NCBI GenBank assembly: GCA_036136335.1
Contig: JAYZQT010000009.1
Location: 1 to 5,120, forward strand
Reading direction: 5' to 3'
Length of the DNA: 5,120 nucleotides
From: JAYZQT01 sp036136335
GTDB lineage: Bacteria; Pseudomonadota; Alphaproteobacteria; MPNO01; UBA830
A model generated the notes under the pieces. That model saw nothing but the letters and a program-made list of their open reading frames with translations, was not told the origin of the DNA and did not search any database. Below, in pieces: positions 4,988 to 5,120 of the stretch. Positions within the stretch are counted from its first letter, which is position 1, and every line of letters starts with the position of its first letter. The translations under genes and the position numbers were made by a program.

Positions 4988-5120
4988 GTGAAGCTACATG
5001 CCTGTTTACAGCTAAATGGCAGCATACAGAATTTCCGTACCGACGCCCCCGGTATGATACGCCATTCGTCTGAGCATCTCTCAGCCGCAAATGACCAAAC
5101 AATTGTGGTTGTTAGACCAA

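Larger units (their letters stand above)
4855..5120. other. Region upstream of the CBS gene
   Basis: No gene is supported here. The part next to the CBS gene is AT-rich and holds its likely promoter. The far part (5038-5084) has small inverted repeats, TACCG/CGGTA (5038-5042, 5050-5054) and CTGAG/CTCAG (5070-5074, 5080-5084). Open frames that run off the window edge are short, lack SD sequences and match nothing I recognise. Confidence 0.45.

Noticed and set aside
5030..5090. Possible thiamine pyrophosphate riboswitch (GGCTGAGAG on the minus strand)
   Set aside because: Only the CTGAGA-like box is present. The second conserved part (CCTGATC... and the GCGNAGGGA-like segment) is missing, and the downstream gene encodes a CBS protein, not thiamine synthesis or uptake.
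5054..5120. Plus-strand ATG at 5054 open to the window end
   Set aside because: There are only 22 codons, no SD sequence, and nothing recognisable; it cannot be supported without the next sequence.

Overview
The window is about 50% GC in its genes and clearly AT-richer between them. All five genes read on the minus strand. Each has a Shine-Dalgarno (SD) sequence, four of them at 5 to 7 nt from the start codon. The protein families (an acetolactate-synthase-like ThDP enzyme, a small cupin, a kappa-GST/HCCA-isomerase-like DsbA-fold protein, an SDR_c10-type dehydrogenase-fold protein and a two-CBS-domain protein) together fit a proteobacterium, perhaps a gammaproteobacterium. No lineage marker is present, so this is only a leaning. 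No tRNA, rRNA, insertion sequence or CRISPR array is visible.

Layout in the direction of transcription (high to low coordinates): 4855-5120 is the upstream region of the CBS gene, with a fairly good sigma70-like promoter (4933-4961) and a 14-bp inverted repeat just upstream of it. The CBS-domain gene is at 4423-4854, and a perfect 22-bp tandem duplication covers its stop codon. A 466-bp gene-free, AT-rich region (3957-4422) follows, rich in inverted repeats and probably carrying the promoter of the next genes. An SDR gene (3228-3956) and a DsbA-like isomerase gene (2618-3211) are 16 bp apart and surely form one transcription unit. A 200-bp gap (2418-2617) holds a 13-bp palindrome. A cupin gene (2046-2417) and a ThDP-enzyme gene (211-1992) follow, 53 bp apart with a hairpin between them. 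Positions 1-210 hold nothing that can be called.

The four middle genes look like a small catabolic or biosynthetic module: a carboligase/decarboxylase of 2-oxo acids, a probably glutathione-dependent isomerase/transferase, a metal-binding cupin and an SDR-fold protein. The substrate cannot be read from the sequence. The most unusual point is that the SDR has Phe where the catalytic Tyr should be and appears to lack other parts of the classical tetrad, so it is probably not an ordinary oxidoreductase. The ThDP enzyme is not a canonical branched-chain-amino-acid acetolactate synthase: no regulatory small-subunit gene is next to it and its N-terminal motif differs. The 7-mer GGTTTAA recurs in the non-coding gaps and could mark a shared regulator, but this is a weak, by-eye signal.
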